From Roseomonas mucosa (GTDB taxonomy: Bacteria; Pseudomonadota; Alphaproteobacteria; Acetobacterales; Acetobacteraceae): DNA of 64,000 nt. Position numbers and translations under genes: made by a program. The notes below the pieces were generated by a model. That model made no database searches. It worked only from the letters and a program-made list of their open reading frames with translations, and was not told the DNA's origin. The DNA lies in the NCBI GenBank assembly GCA_945878375.1, contig CAMDWG010000003.1, forward strand, positions 175,641-239,640, in the 5' to 3' direction. Positions 42,286-51,326 of the stretch are shown here, piece after piece (within the stretch, counting starts at the first letter, position 1; every line of letters starts with the position of its first letter).

Positions 42286-44564
42286 GCCTTGGTCACCCGC
42301 ACGCGCACGGTGCCTGCATTGAGGTCCACCGCTGCGCCGCTGCGGTTCCAGGCCGTGACCGTCGCCACATCCTGCGCGCCGACCTGCGCGAGGAACACGA
42401 CGCCGGAGGTCGAGAGCGAATAGGCGGCTTGGACGAAGTCGCCTGGCCGCGCACCGCTGACCGGCACATTGATCTGCGCGCTGCTGCCCGCGGCGATGGA
42501 GGGCGGATCCCAGGCCTGCTCCGCCACCAATTCCCGGACGCCGTGGCGCAGCTCGGGCAGGCCATAGAGCACGGCCGGGGCATGACGTGGGTCGCACAAC
42601 AGGCGCATCGCGCGCAACTCGTAGTCGCGGTCGATCCGCGCGACGCCGATCACGGCGAAGCCGACGGCGGCCGAAAGGCGCAGCGCCTGCAGGCGCGTCA
42701 GCGTCGCATCCTCCATATCGCCGCCGCCCTGCCACCAGCGCGCCGCCGGATTCCACTGCATTGCCTGGCCGGAGGCGAGCACGGCCTGGCCGACGGCATC
42801 CGTCAGCAGGGTCATGTTCGCGTCGAAGCACATCACCATCAGCCGCGGTGCATCGGCATCGAGTGCGAGCGCGAAGTGCTTGCACTGGCGTGCATCCACC
42901 ACGAAGCCCAGCGCCCGGCCCCCGCCCAGCACCACGCCGCGGTTGTTCAGCGTGAGGGAATCGAGCGCCGGGAGGGCGAAGCCCCCGAGGCTCGCCGGCG
43001 CGCCCGTGACGTTGGAGGACAGCACCGCGAGCTTCTCGAAGCCGGTCTCCGTCGCGCTCCAGCGGATCGCCGCCGCGCGCAGATTGGGCAGGGACGCCAC
43101 GTCCCGCGTCGCTTCCACATGCGGGGACGCCTGGTGCAGCACGCGCACCACGCCACCGAATCGCGTCGCGGTGGCGGCGTGATCGATCTCCACCCGGTAG
43201 CCCTGGCTGGCCCAGGCGACCTCGTACAGATGGTCCTGGGCCGCGGCGGTGTGGCGCGCGACGAAGCCGGTGCAGCCTTCCATCCGCAGCGCACGCGCGA
43301 CGATGGACCGGCTGTTCACCTCGCACAGGAAGGGGATGCCGACGATCGGGCGGCCTTCCGCATTCAGCTCGAAGTTCGGTCCGTCGAAGACGTGGCGGTT
43401 ATGCGCCACATAGGCGCCCGGCGCGGCCAACAGGCGGATGCCGAAGCGGTCCTTGTCCGTGTGCACGGTGCTGCCGACCGCGAAATGGCCGCCATAGTAG
43501 CGGATGGAGGTGTTCCACCCCTGCGCGGTCGCGGCATGGATGTCGAGGCCGATCCGGTTATTGACGAAGCGGCCGAGGAACAGCGTCGTGTCCTCGAAGC
43601 CGCGCCCGTCGCCCTGCGTGCGAACGCCGATGGTGAAGCCCGTCACTTCCCGGATCTCGACCATCGAGGCGTCGAGGTTGCGGAGCAGGATTCCGATCGC
43701 GCCCTCGTCGCTCCAATCCGACTGGCTGGCGCGCAGCACCGTCAGGCCGGTCAGGATCTTGTTCGCGTTGCGCGCCGCCCCGCCATCGCCGATGGTCAGC
43801 GCGGCCTGCGCTGCGGGCCCGTCATAGAGTATGCGCCCGCGCATCACGAGGCCCGCTGCCGCGCCAGGCAACGTCAGCGGCAGGGTGGTGCGGAAGACGC
43901 CCTCGCCCAGCAGCAGCGTCTTGCCCGCGGCGGCGGCGGCGTTCATCGCCGCCTGCAGCGCCGGCCCGTCATCGGTGCTGCCATTGCCCGTGGCGCCGAA
44001 GTCGCGCACCGAAAGCCGCTCCGCCATCTTGTCCTCGACCGTGCGCGGCACGGCGCCGGGGAAGGGGGCGGTGAGAAGCCCGGAATCACGCGGGAAGACC
44101 GAGGCATCGCCGTTGGAATCGAAGCCGAGGAGCCGGTTCGCGCGTGCTGAGCGCAGCGGCAGCACCATGCAGCCGCCGACCTCGCCGGGATCCTGGCGCA
44201 GGGTGGTGCCGATCTCCTCGCGCTGTTCCTGCTGCACGGCCACCAGGCGGTCCAGCTCATCGTTCAGCGTGCGCGCGCGCAGCAGTCCGTTGTCCTGGAA
44301 GTCGGTGGCGCGCTGCACCGTCATGCGGCGCCGCAGCGTCACCGTCTCACCGGGCGCGGGCGGGGCCGCGAGGCTCGCCACGCCGCCCGCGCTCTCGCCC
44401 GCGCCGGTGATGGCATAGCCGCCGGACAGCACGACGCTGCCGATCCGCAGCTCAAGGTCCTCGGCGTCGAAGATGGGAAAGGGGAAGGCGAAGTCGGTGC
44501 GCGCGCCGTCACCGACATACTGCACGCGCGGCGCGACATCGCCGATGCGGATGTGCTCGGCCAT
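42282..44564 (-). CDS. phage tail spike with pectate-lyase-like beta helix
   Basis: 760 residues. N-terminal adaptor about residues 1-125 of the T7-tail-fibre kind (VQYVGDGARTDFAFPFPIFD, then RRRMTVQRATDFQDNG), a central right-handed beta helix beginning SVRDFGATGNGSTDDGPALQ (about 187), and a C-terminal receptor or trimerising part. Such spikes bind and often cut surface polysaccharide. Overlaps the small terminase gene by four bases. Confidence 0.82.
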   Translation of the reverse strand: MAEHIRIGDVAPRVQYVGDGARTDFAFPFPIFDAEDLELRIGSVVLSGGYAITGAGESAGGVASLAAPPAPGETVTLRRRMTVQRATDFQDNGLLRARTLNDELDRLVAVQQEQREEIGTTLRQDPGEVGGCMVLPLRSARANRLLGFDSNGDASVFPRDSGLLTAPFPGAVPRTVEDKMAERLSVRDFGATGNGSTDDGPALQAAMNAAAAAGKTLLLGEGVFRTTLPLTLPGAAAGLVMRGRILYDGPAAQAALTIGDGGAARNANKILTGLTVLRASQSDWSDEGAIGILLRNLDASMVEIREVTGFTIGVRTQGDGRGFEDTTLFLGRFVNNRIGLDIHAATAQGWNTSIRYYGGHFAVGSTVHTDKDRFGIRLLAAPGAYVAHNRHVFDGPNFELNAEGRPIVGIPFLCEVNSRSIVARALRMEGCTGFVARHTAAAQDHLYEVAWASQGYRVEIDHAATATRFGGVVRVLHQASPHVEATRDVASLPNLRAAAIRWSATETGFEKLAVLSSNVTGAPASLGGFALPALDSLTLNNRGVVLGGGRALGFVVDARQCKHFALALDADAPRLMVMCFDANMTLLTDAVGQAVLASGQAMQWNPAARWWQGGGDMEDATLTRLQALRLSAAVGFAVIGVARIDRDYELRAMRLLCDPRHAPAVLYGLPELRHGVRELVAEQAWDPPSIAAGSSAQINVPVSGARPGDFVQAAYSLSTSGVVFLAQVGAQDVATVTAWNRSGAAVDLNAGTVRVRVTKA

Positions 44565-44607
44565 CGTCTCTCGGCTCCGATAAGTGAGGGGTTGGTGATG
44601 GTATTGC

Positions 44608-45048
44608 CTAGTCCAGCAGGCTGCGCAGCGCGCCGCTGAAGCCCGCGCCGGCGCGCAACCATGGCGTCAGCGAACCGTCATCGTTCAGCAGGCTGCGCCG
44701 GCCCGCGGCCAGCCGCGCGTCGAAGACCGCGAGCGAATCCGATTGCGCCGCCGCGGCATCGCGCCGCAGGCCGGTGGTCAGCGCGGCGGCCGACCCCTCA
44801 TCCGGCTGGATGCCGCCGGCCGCGAGCCGCGCACGGGTGGAGGCGATGGTGCCGGCCAGCCGCGACTCCGCGACGCGGCGCTCAGCGGCCTGCTGGGCGG
44901 CCAGTTGCTGCTCGCGCGCCTCGTTCTGCGCCCTGGCGGTGGCTTGCTGCTGTCGCGCCTGCGCGGCTTGCATCTGCGCCTGGCGGCCGGTGGCGTAGAT
45001 CGATGCGCCGGTCCCAAGGACCGTGGCGATCGGGACGATCTGGGCCAT
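44608..45048 (-). CDS. putative internal virion protein
   Basis: 146 residues. A Gly/Ala start (VPIATVLGTGASIYATG) is followed by an Ala/Gln/Arg-rich helix about residues 22-75, then DNDGSLTPWLRAGAGF near the end. Size, composition and place after tail tubular protein B match the small internal protein position (gp14 in T7) rather than any enzyme. The larger internal proteins gp15 and gp16 of T7 have no counterpart here. Confidence 0.6.
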   Translation of the reverse strand: MAQIVPIATVLGTGASIYATGRQAQMQAAQARQQQATARAQNEAREQQLAAQQAAERRVAESRLAGTIASTRARLAAGGIQPDEGSAAALTTGLRRDAAAAQSDSLAVFDARLAAGRRSLLNDDGSLTPWLRAGAGFSGALRSLLD

Positions 45049-46931
45049 CAGTCGTTCATCCTCGTATCGGTGGTGACGGATAGCAGCGTGAGCGGCAGCG
45101 GCGTGTCGCCTTCCACGCGCCAGAGCGGTGCCATCGCATCGCGCCGCCAGCCCAGCGCGCGCAGCGAGATGTCGCCGGTGAAGGCGGGCGGTGCCGCATC
45201 GAGCAGCGGCGTATCCAGCCGGCGGAACGCCACCGGCTGCACGCCACGCCCGAGATCGACCGACAGCGCCGGCGTTGCCAGCAGCCGGAAGGTCGCGGCG
45301 ACCAGCCGCAGCGGCGCCGCGGCCGCACCTGCGCCGGTCGCGAGTTGCGGCGGCAGGGGTTCGATCACATGGGTGAAGGGCAGGCCCGCCTGCACGCTGC
45401 TGGCGGGCGGCTCCAGCAGGATCCGGCCCGCCACGACACGCTGGTGCCCACGCGGCGCGCCATCCGCCAGCACGCCGACCTCGAGCCCTTCCAGGTGGTC
45501 CAGCCCGGTCCAAATGTCCTGCGGCGTCGCGGCGCTGCCCGCCAGCGCGGCATCGAGGCCGAGTTCGGCCTCGAAGCGTTCCAGCCGGTGAGTGCCCGCG
45601 CGTTCCACCACGGCATAGACGCGGCCATCGGTCTCGGCCACCGCGCGGAAGGCGCCCCTGGTTTCCTGCCGTGTCCAGGCGATCACCTGTTCGGCGCGGT
45701 AGAGCGTGAGAGTGGCGAGGCTGCCATCGCCCATCACCATGTGCAGCAGTCGCTCCGCCTGATCATAGGCCATGGAGACGGGCTGCGCGACGATGTGGCG
45801 GGCAACCAGTGCGAGGTCGTTCGACTGGTAGGCGTCCGCGACATCGGTGTAGGCGAATTCGTGGACGGCACGGCCAGATCGCGCGGCGAAGACGGTGGAG
45901 CCATCGACATCCACCGGCGGGATCATGCGGTCCACCGGGCTCCCGATGCGGGTCTGCCGGCTGAGCTGGATCGAGGCCGGTGTCAGCGGATCGCCGGTGA
46001 CCATCCATTCCGCCCCGGAGGTGAAGACCTGCAGGTGCCGGCCCGAGAAGACGCCGCGGATGGCATTCACCTGGTCCGACATCAGCGCGAAGGAGATGCC
46101 CTCGTCATCCAGGCCGGTGCCGAGGTCGAAGTCGCCGAGATCGCCGCTGCGCGACAGCCAGAGCTGGTTCGGCAGGTCGCGCGAGCCGCCGAGCACCAGC
46201 CGCGCCTGGTGGAAGCAGGCTGTCACCGGCCATCCGCGCGCACCGCTGAAGGCGCTCTCATCCCAGTCGTCGACGGCGTCGGTTCCGGGCAGCGTGTCGA
46301 GCACCGTGGCGGTTGCGCTGCGCGGGCCCGCCACGGCGGTGACCTGCACCCGCTTCCCCGCCAGCCTGATCTGCGCGCCCACATGCAAGGCCGTGAAGAA
46401 GATGTCCTGCGATGCGGCGAGTTGGATCGTGCCGCTGGTCCCGCTCGGCGTGATCGTCGTGCCGGACACGAACGCGTGGAAGGGCGGTCGCGTGAAGGCG
46501 AAATCGGCCAGTGTCCAGTTGGCGTGGCCGGTGCGCGTGATGCGCTTCGGCGCCATGTCGGGGTGGAACAGCAGCAGCGTGTCCGCGTTCTGCGTGAAGG
46601 CCAGTTGCGGCAGCATCGGCGCGGTCCAGGGGCCGGCGATGGAAGCAACCTCGGCATCCTCCATGAAGACCTGCATCCGGCCCGCGGTCAGCACCAGAAG
46701 ATAGGTCTGTTCCGTATTGAATTCGAAGGCGATCAGCCGCGCGGGACCGGAGAGGGCCGCGATATGGCGCAGCCCCTTGCGGCGCGCGACGCCGCCGGTC
46801 GGCTGGATCACGACATTCCGGAGGCGTCGCGCGCCGTTCTCGAAGGCGCGCAGATCGCCCCGGCCATAGAGTTCGGGCGCGAGCTCGCCGGCGGCGAAGC
46901 TCGCCTTGATGCGGCGTGTGGCGGCGGGCAT
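45048..46931 (-). CDS. tail tubular protein B (tail nozzle)
   Basis: 627-residue beta-rich protein recognisable as the T7 gp12-like nozzle: RIKASFAAGELAPELYGRGD at the start, ARRLRNVVIQPTGGVARRKG, a segment NQLWLSRSGDLGDFD and VFTSGAEWMVTGD. It forms the tube that carries DNA out. Stop and next start share a base (TGATG). Confidence 0.88.
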   Translation of the reverse strand: MPAATRRIKASFAAGELAPELYGRGDLRAFENGARRLRNVVIQPTGGVARRKGLRHIAALSGPARLIAFEFNTEQTYLLVLTAGRMQVFMEDAEVASIAGPWTAPMLPQLAFTQNADTLLLFHPDMAPKRITRTGHANWTLADFAFTRPPFHAFVSGTTITPSGTSGTIQLAASQDIFFTALHVGAQIRLAGKRVQVTAVAGPRSATATVLDTLPGTDAVDDWDESAFSGARGWPVTACFHQARLVLGGSRDLPNQLWLSRSGDLGDFDLGTGLDDEGISFALMSDQVNAIRGVFSGRHLQVFTSGAEWMVTGDPLTPASIQLSRQTRIGSPVDRMIPPVDVDGSTVFAARSGRAVHEFAYTDVADAYQSNDLALVARHIVAQPVSMAYDQAERLLHMVMGDGSLATLTLYRAEQVIAWTRQETRGAFRAVAETDGRVYAVVERAGTHRLERFEAELGLDAALAGSAATPQDIWTGLDHLEGLEVGVLADGAPRGHQRVVAGRILLEPPASSVQAGLPFTHVIEPLPPQLATGAGAAAAPLRLVAATFRLLATPALSVDLGRGVQPVAFRRLDTPLLDAAPPAFTGDISLRALGWRRDAMAPLWRVEGDTPLPLTLLSVTTDTRMND

Positions 46932-46936
46932 CGCGT

Positions 46937-47506
46937 TCAGCCCCTGATGTCGACGAGCGGGAAGCCCTCGATCCCGCGCGGCGTGTCCTGCTGGCTGTCG
47001 ATCTGCCGTGCGGCGCGCAACTCCTGCTCCGCCAGGCGGAACAGGATCTCGGCGCGTGAGGCGCTTTCGGTCAGCGGCAGGCAGAATTCGGCGGCCAGGC
47101 GTGCGACGAGGCAGGCGGCGAAGAAAGGCGGGAAGGCGCTTTCGTCCGGGCGGAAGATGTAGCTCAGCGTCACCTGCGCGGCATCGCTGTGCAGCCGGCC
47201 TTCATTGATGCGGTAGATGATGCCGCGCCCGCGCCCTTCGGCGCCGGCGGACAGCGCGCGCAGGAAGCCGTTCGGCAGCTGGAAGGCATGCGCGAAATCG
47301 GCGACCGGCACCGCCGCCAGGCGCGGCAGCATCGCCTGGCCGGAGGCGAAGGACCAGGGATGCGCCGAGAGCACGGCGTCGCGCACGCCGGGATAGAGAT
47401 TGGCGGCGACCTCGGCTTCCGCGGTGCCTTCGGTGAGCGAGGCGATGGGCTGCGCGCCGAGGCGCAGCAGGGCGCGCGAACAGAGCGCGAGTGCGGTCAG
47501 CGACAT
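46937..47506 (-). CDS. tail tubular protein A (head-tail gatekeeper)
   Basis: 189 residues matching the T7 gp11-like layout: LALCSRALLRLGAQPIASL at the start, NLYPGVRDAVLSAHPWSFA, LPNGFLRAL and a C-terminal helical end. It binds the portal ring and the nozzle. Five bases upstream of the nozzle gene. Confidence 0.85.
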   Translation of the reverse strand: MSLTALALCSRALLRLGAQPIASLTEGTAEAEVAANLYPGVRDAVLSAHPWSFASGQAMLPRLAAVPVADFAHAFQLPNGFLRALSAGAEGRGRGIIYRINEGRLHSDAAQVTLSYIFRPDESAFPPFFAACLVARLAAEFCLPLTESASRAEILFRLAEQELRAARQIDSQQDTPRGIEGFPLVDIRG

Positions 47507-47530
47507 GGGGTGGATCCTGGGGAAAGGGTG

Positions 47531-47588
47531 GTGGGGGCGTGGGAGGGATCGCCCCCACCCGACCCTCCCCCGCGCATGCGGGGGAGGG
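47531..47588. repeat. double palindrome between capsid and tail genes
   Basis: Two stems stand side by side: GTGGGGGCG / CGCCCCCAC (47531-47539 with 47550-47558) and CCCTCCCCCGC / GCGGGGGAGGG (47563-47573 with 47578-47588). The second belongs to the same family as the repeats near 8050 and 57930. In the phage operon it could lower read-through from capsid to tail genes, matching the need for many more capsid copies. Confidence 0.7.
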
Positions 47589-47610
47589 AGCCAACGGCGC
47601 GCGTCACGCG

Positions 47611-47649
47611 GCCGCGCGCATTCGCATCACTCAGCCGCGCGCATTCGCA
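47611..47649. repeat. 16-bp direct repeat at the capsid gene 3' end
   Basis: GCCGCGCGCATTCGCA occurs at 47611-47626 and 47634-47649, a 23-base period. The second copy encodes the last residues of the capsid protein; the first lies just past its stop, so it is a short tandem slip or duplication. Confidence 0.7.
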
Positions 47650-48466
47650 CGACACCGCTGTTGTCCACCAGCGTCGCGCCCTGGCTCATCATGTTGGCCA
47701 CGAAATGCGCGGCGCGGTCGCCGTGCCAGGTGACATCGGTCTGCACCTCGGCCGCGGCGGCGTGGCCGATCGCGGTCTTGTGGTAGAAGTAGCAGTACCG
47801 CAGCGCACCGGACTTGGTCAGGCCGGAATGCGGCATCCACAGCGCGCCGAGCCAGCGCTTCGCCTGCGTGCCGCGCCACGGCAACTCGCCTTCCCCCACA
47901 TATTCGGAGGAGGCGAATTCCGGCAGCGCCAGAAGCTGGCTCCACTGCTTCCAGCCGACGATGGCGTAGCGCTGGCCGTCATCCGGCACATCCGCCGCGC
48001 CCATCATCTCGAAGGCCAGCAGCACCTTCGCCTTCGTCAGCCCGTCGAGGTCGGTCGTCCCGGCGGCGGTGCCGAGCGCCTCCCGCGTCGCGGTGTCGAG
48101 CGCGCCGATGATCAGCTCATCGGTCTTGCGGCCCAGCGCATAGGCGCCGGCATTGGCGATGACCTCGCGTTCGTCGAGGTTGGTCTTCAGCTCGTCGAGG
48201 CGATCCACCCAGTCGCCGGCATAGTAGTCCTGCAGCACGCATTCGACCTGCGCGTGCTCCAGGTTCATCACGGGGACGCTGCCGTGGCGCGTCTTGGCCG
48301 CGGCGACGCCCTTGCCGACCTTGGGGAAGAAGGTGGAGGTGCCGGCGACGCCGGTCTTGCTGCGAACCGTCGGGCGCAGCTTGGAGCCCTGGCGCTGATA
48401 GGCTTCGTGCACCTCGGCCTGGAACTGCTTGGTGAAGACCGCGTCGATGGCGGTGCTGGCGGGCAT
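47627..48466 (-). CDS. phage major capsid protein
   Basis: 279 residues starting MPASTAIDAVFTKQFQAEVH, with charged helices early, long beta/alpha middle parts and Trp-rich strands (WKQWSQLLALPEFASSEYVG). No short motif proves it, but the protein resembles podoviral capsid proteins, stands between scaffold and tail tubular protein A, and has the best ribosome-binding site of the cluster (AAGGAGG, five bases from ATG), as expected for the most abundant product. Shorter than T7 gp10 (about 345). The frame runs on upstream but there is no family sequence there. Confidence 0.82.
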   Translation of the reverse strand: MPASTAIDAVFTKQFQAEVHEAYQRQGSKLRPTVRSKTGVAGTSTFFPKVGKGVAAAKTRHGSVPVMNLEHAQVECVLQDYYAGDWVDRLDELKTNLDEREVIANAGAYALGRKTDELIIGALDTATREALGTAAGTTDLDGLTKAKVLLAFEMMGAADVPDDGQRYAIVGWKQWSQLLALPEFASSEYVGEGELPWRGTQAKRWLGALWMPHSGLTKSGALRYCYFYHKTAIGHAAAAEVQTDVTWHGDRAAHFVANMMSQGATLVDNSGVVRMRAAE

Positions 48467-48542
48467 GGGCCCCTCCTTGATCCTGGGTTGTGGGATGCGC
48501 GCCGAAGCCCGTTGACCGCAGGGGCGGGCGGCGGCGCGAAAG

Positions 48543-48576
48543 GCCCGCACGCCCGCGATGCGGGTTGCGTGCGGGC
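48543..48576 (-). promoter_or_regulatory. long hairpin upstream of the capsid gene
   Basis: GCCCGCACGC (48543-48552) pairs with GCGTGCGGGC (48567-48576) and encloses a second stem CCCGC/GCGGG. It lies in the only long gap of the cluster (48467-48734), between scaffold and capsid genes. No T run follows. It may be an RNA-processing or attenuating structure; the rest of the gap shows nothing I can name. Confidence 0.5.
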
Positions 48577-48734
48577 AAGGTGGTGGAAGCTGCCGGGGCG
48601 GATGGGGACCGGCGGAGAGGCGCCGGCCCGCGCCATCCGCCCCGTGGCCGCCGCGCATCGGCGCGGCGGCGCCGGCCGCGCGCCTCGACCGCGAGGAGTG
48701 GCGGGAGGCTGCGGCCGGAAGGCGTTGCGATGCG

Positions 48735-49469
48735 CTATCGCGCGTCGCCGACCAGCCGGCGGAAGCCGTCGGTGACGCGGCGGACAAAGTCGGGTTCCCG
48801 CGAACGCCAGTAGCGCGGGTCGCGCATCATCTTCCGCAGCTCGGCCTCATCCGGCCCCGTATCCGCGTCGCCGCCACGGGCGAGGGAAGGTTCCTTCCCC
48901 GCCATCATGCGCTGCATCGCGATCACGCCTTCGGCGGTGGTGGAGAGGGCGGCGAAGACGGGGTCGGGCAGGTTGGCGCGGCCCCAGGCGGCGATCTGCG
49001 GGACCAGGCGGCGGAAGCGCTCCTCGCCGCCGAATTCGGCGTGCAGCTTCTCACGCTGGCGACCGGCCTCGAACTCCGCCGCCGCCTCCGCGATCAGCGG
49101 CACGAGCCGCTCGGCCGCCAGGTCGTAGACCAGCTGCGCCTGGCTGCAGCTGAAGCCGGCTTCGTGCAGGCGACGGTTGATCTCCTCATCCGGGCCGCAC
49201 AGCTCATGCGGCGGCGTGATCTCATAGCCCTCGGGGCCGTCGGGGACGCCCAGCATGCGGCGCCAGCGCGCGCGGTCCTCATCCGGCGCGTCGTCGCCGG
49301 GGCGCGTCGCACGGCGCGACAGCGCGCGTTCCAGTTCGAGATAGGATTTCAGCAGCGCCTCGATGCGGATGCCGCCGGTGGCCGGATCCCGGAATTTTTC
49401 CGGTACCTCCAGCCTCGACGAATCCGCCTTGCCGTTTTGGGTCGTGATGTCGAGAAGATCCTCGGACAT
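48735..49469 (-). CDS. putative capsid assembly scaffolding protein
   Basis: 244-residue, acidic, mostly helical protein (start MSEDLLDITTQNG; helices around residues 30-50 and 105-150; end DFVRRVTDGFRRL, basic). Acidic-helical with a basic C-terminal helix is usual for scaffolds, and the gene stands between portal and capsid, where T7 has gp9. ATG at 49469 has AGGAG upstream; GTG at 49481 would overlap that site. No catalytic motif. Confidence 0.7.
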   Translation of the reverse strand: MSEDLLDITTQNGKADSSRLEVPEKFRDPATGGIRIEALLKSYLELERALSRRATRPGDDAPDEDRARWRRMLGVPDGPEGYEITPPHELCGPDEEINRRLHEAGFSCSQAQLVYDLAAERLVPLIAEAAAEFEAGRQREKLHAEFGGEERFRRLVPQIAAWGRANLPDPVFAALSTTAEGVIAMQRMMAGKEPSLARGGDADTGPDEAELRKMMRDPRYWRSREPDFVRRVTDGFRRLVGDAR

Positions 49470-49477
49470 ATCCGGGC

Positions 49478-50902
49478 TCACTCCTGGTTGGTGGTTTCAC
49501 GCGTGTTGGGCGGATCGGGCCGGAGGATTTCCGGGGGGGCACCCAAGGTCCGCCCCAGCCAGCGCGCGGCGGCGCCGGCATCGATGCTGGCCGCCGCTTC
49601 CCCGCCCAGCTTCGCGGCCGCTTCGAGGAACAGGATCGTGTCCGCCGCATCCGCCCGCGCCTGCACCCGCGCGAGCGGTGAGGCGTAGACCAGCCGCACC
49701 TCCCGCCCATCCAGCGCGAGCGACGGGATTTCCCCGCGCCGCCGCAGCACCGCGAGGCAGCGCGCGATCAGCGGCGTCAGCAGCTCGACTTGCAGCCGCC
49801 CATAGGTCGCGCCCAGAAGCCGTGCCGCGGTGGCGCTGCGTTCCATCACCTCGGTCGCGGTCATCGCCGCCCGTTCGGCCTGCGCGATGCGGTCTGCCAG
49901 CAGCGCGCCGCGGATCCTCTCGCGCAGATCCCGCAGCACCAGTTGCGAGACGTCGAAGTTCCCCGGCGCCGCCAGCGGCGTCAGGCCAGCCGATCCGGCG
50001 GCCTTCGGGATGATGGCGCCTGGAACCAGGCGGATGGTGGCGGGGTTCAGCACCCCGTCATCCTCGGCCTGCCAGATCCCGGTGGCGGCGATCGACGCGT
50101 TCTTCAGGATCAGTTCCACCACCTTGTTGGCGGTGCGGATGTCGGGCAGCGCCTTGGCGACGGGGCCGCGACCATAGGTCTCTCCAGGCAGCTTGAGCCA
50201 GCGGAAGGCGACGAAGGGATTCTCGGCAAACAGGCCGGAAGCCAGCAGCACCGGCGCGCCATCTTCCGTATCCAGCACGGCCGCGAAGCGGTGGCCGCTG
50301 CGTGGGTCGGGCCAGGCCGCTTCCACCACACGCAGCTTCGCGCCGTCTTCGCTGCGCGTGGGCGGCAGCGCCGCGCGGGGGAAGCGCAGGCGCAGTTCTT
50401 CCTCCGTCAGGCGCAGCGCGCGGAAGACGGTGTCGAGCCGGCCGGAGGCGCCTTCCTCCAGCACCGCTTCGCGCAACGGCACGGCGCGGAAGCGGAGCGC
50501 GGAGGTCTCGCCGGGCGGTGCTTCCTCGATGCTCAGCACGCCGGTGCCGGCAACCACGAGGTCGAGGAAGGCCTGGTGCAGTTCCAGCGCGAAGTTGGAT
50601 CGGTCCAGATGGCCCTGCAGCGTATCCGCCACCTCGGCCAGCGTCTTGGCGAGGGCCTGTTCCGCCGCATCGTGCAGCCCGCGCGCCGGGGCCAGGGCGA
50701 ACCAGCGCGACCAGGGCGGGGCGAGTTCGGCCAGCAGCGAGGCGGCGAGTTGTTCCGCCGCATCGGCCGCGGTCGCATCGAACAGCGGCGCCGCGCCATG
50801 CGCGGGCAGCGCATGGTCGTAGCAAGCCTGCCAGGTGCCCTCGAGCGGGCGGCGGCGTTCGGCGGCGCTGGCGTGGCGCGCCAGGATCTGCTCCGGCTCC
50901 AT
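49478..50902 (-). CDS. phage portal protein (head-tail connector)
   Basis: 474 residues, T7 gp8-like. Typical parts: the start of WQACYDHALPAHG, the AELAPPWSRWFAL segment, ENPFVAFRWLKLPGETYGRG, and RTANKVVELILKNASIA near the centre, with MTATEVMERSATAARLLGA in the long C-terminal helix. It makes the dodecameric ring through which DNA enters and leaves. ATG 50902 is eight bases from GGGGAG; GTG 50911 is also open. Confidence 0.88.
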   Translation of the reverse strand: MEPEQILARHASAAERRRPLEGTWQACYDHALPAHGAAPLFDATAADAAEQLAASLLAELAPPWSRWFALAPARGLHDAAEQALAKTLAEVADTLQGHLDRSNFALELHQAFLDLVVAGTGVLSIEEAPPGETSALRFRAVPLREAVLEEGASGRLDTVFRALRLTEEELRLRFPRAALPPTRSEDGAKLRVVEAAWPDPRSGHRFAAVLDTEDGAPVLLASGLFAENPFVAFRWLKLPGETYGRGPVAKALPDIRTANKVVELILKNASIAATGIWQAEDDGVLNPATIRLVPGAIIPKAAGSAGLTPLAAPGNFDVSQLVLRDLRERIRGALLADRIAQAERAAMTATEVMERSATAARLLGATYGRLQVELLTPLIARCLAVLRRRGEIPSLALDGREVRLVYASPLARVQARADAADTILFLEAAAKLGGEAAASIDAGAAARWLGRTLGAPPEILRPDPPNTRETTNQE

Positions 50903-50907
50903 CTCCT

Positions 50908-51153
50908 TCACTCCCCGAGCAGTGTTTTGCGGGCGGCCGGGGTCGGCAGCGGCGTCAGCACGCCGCGCGGGCCCGTGGCGATCGTGCCGCCGAGACCGCG
51001 GCGGGCGCGCGCCGCCGCGGCGCGGCGCGCTTCGCGGGCCTCGGCTTCGGCGGCGGCGGCCACCTCGGCCTGGGCCTGGGCCACCGCCTGCTGTTGCTGT
51101 TGCGGGGGTGCCGCGATCTCGACCGGCTTCGGCGCGCGGAACAGGCCACCCAT
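50908..51153 (-). CDS. small phage protein before the portal
   Basis: 81 residues: MGGLFRAPKPVEIAAPPQ, a Gln run, an Ala/Glu/Arg helix (about residues 24-53) and a Thr/Pro-rich end. Proteins of this kind often precede portal genes in podoviral clusters; function not known. ATG at 51153 follows AAGGA by seven bases. First gene after the leader terminator. Confidence 0.65.
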   Translation of the reverse strand: MGGLFRAPKPVEIAAPPQQQQQAVAQAQAEVAAAAEAEAREARRAAAARARRGLGGTIATGPRGVLTPLPTPAARKTLLGE

Positions 51154-51202
51154 GCGCGGATCCTTCGGATGGAGGAAACGGAACCCCCCACCCCCGAAAA
51201 GA

Positions 51203-51237
51203 CGAAGGCCCGCCCGGCTGTGCCGGGCGGGCCTTCG
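51203..51237 (-). terminator. strong intrinsic terminator in the leader of the structural operon
   Basis: A perfect 16-bp stem (51203-51218 with 51222-51237; arms CGAAGGCCCGCCCGGC and its complement) with a three-base loop. On the minus strand it is followed by TCTTTTC, the T-rich tract of an intrinsic terminator. A smaller hairpin GGGGCG/CGCCCC (51267-51283) lies just before it. Both lie between the promoter at 51295-51323 and the first structural gene. Confidence 0.85.
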
Positions 51238-51294
51238 AAGTGGGGAGGTGGGGAGGAGGAAGCCCCGGGGCGCAATTCGCCCCGTGGCAAAGCG

Positions 51295-51323
51295 GTGATA
51301 GCCCCGGGCCGAGGGACTGTCAA
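51295..51323 (-). promoter_or_regulatory. promoter of the structural operon
   Basis: On the minus strand a perfect -35 TTGACA (51323-51318) is separated by 17 bases from TATCAC (51300-51295). It starts directly after the stop of the preceding gene and its transcript would run into the terminator after about 50-85 bases. Confidence 0.7.
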
Positions 51324-51326
51324 GAA

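Noticed and set aside
47563..47588. CRISPR-like array
   Set aside because: Palindromes are not regularly spaced and no cas gene is present anywhere in the window.
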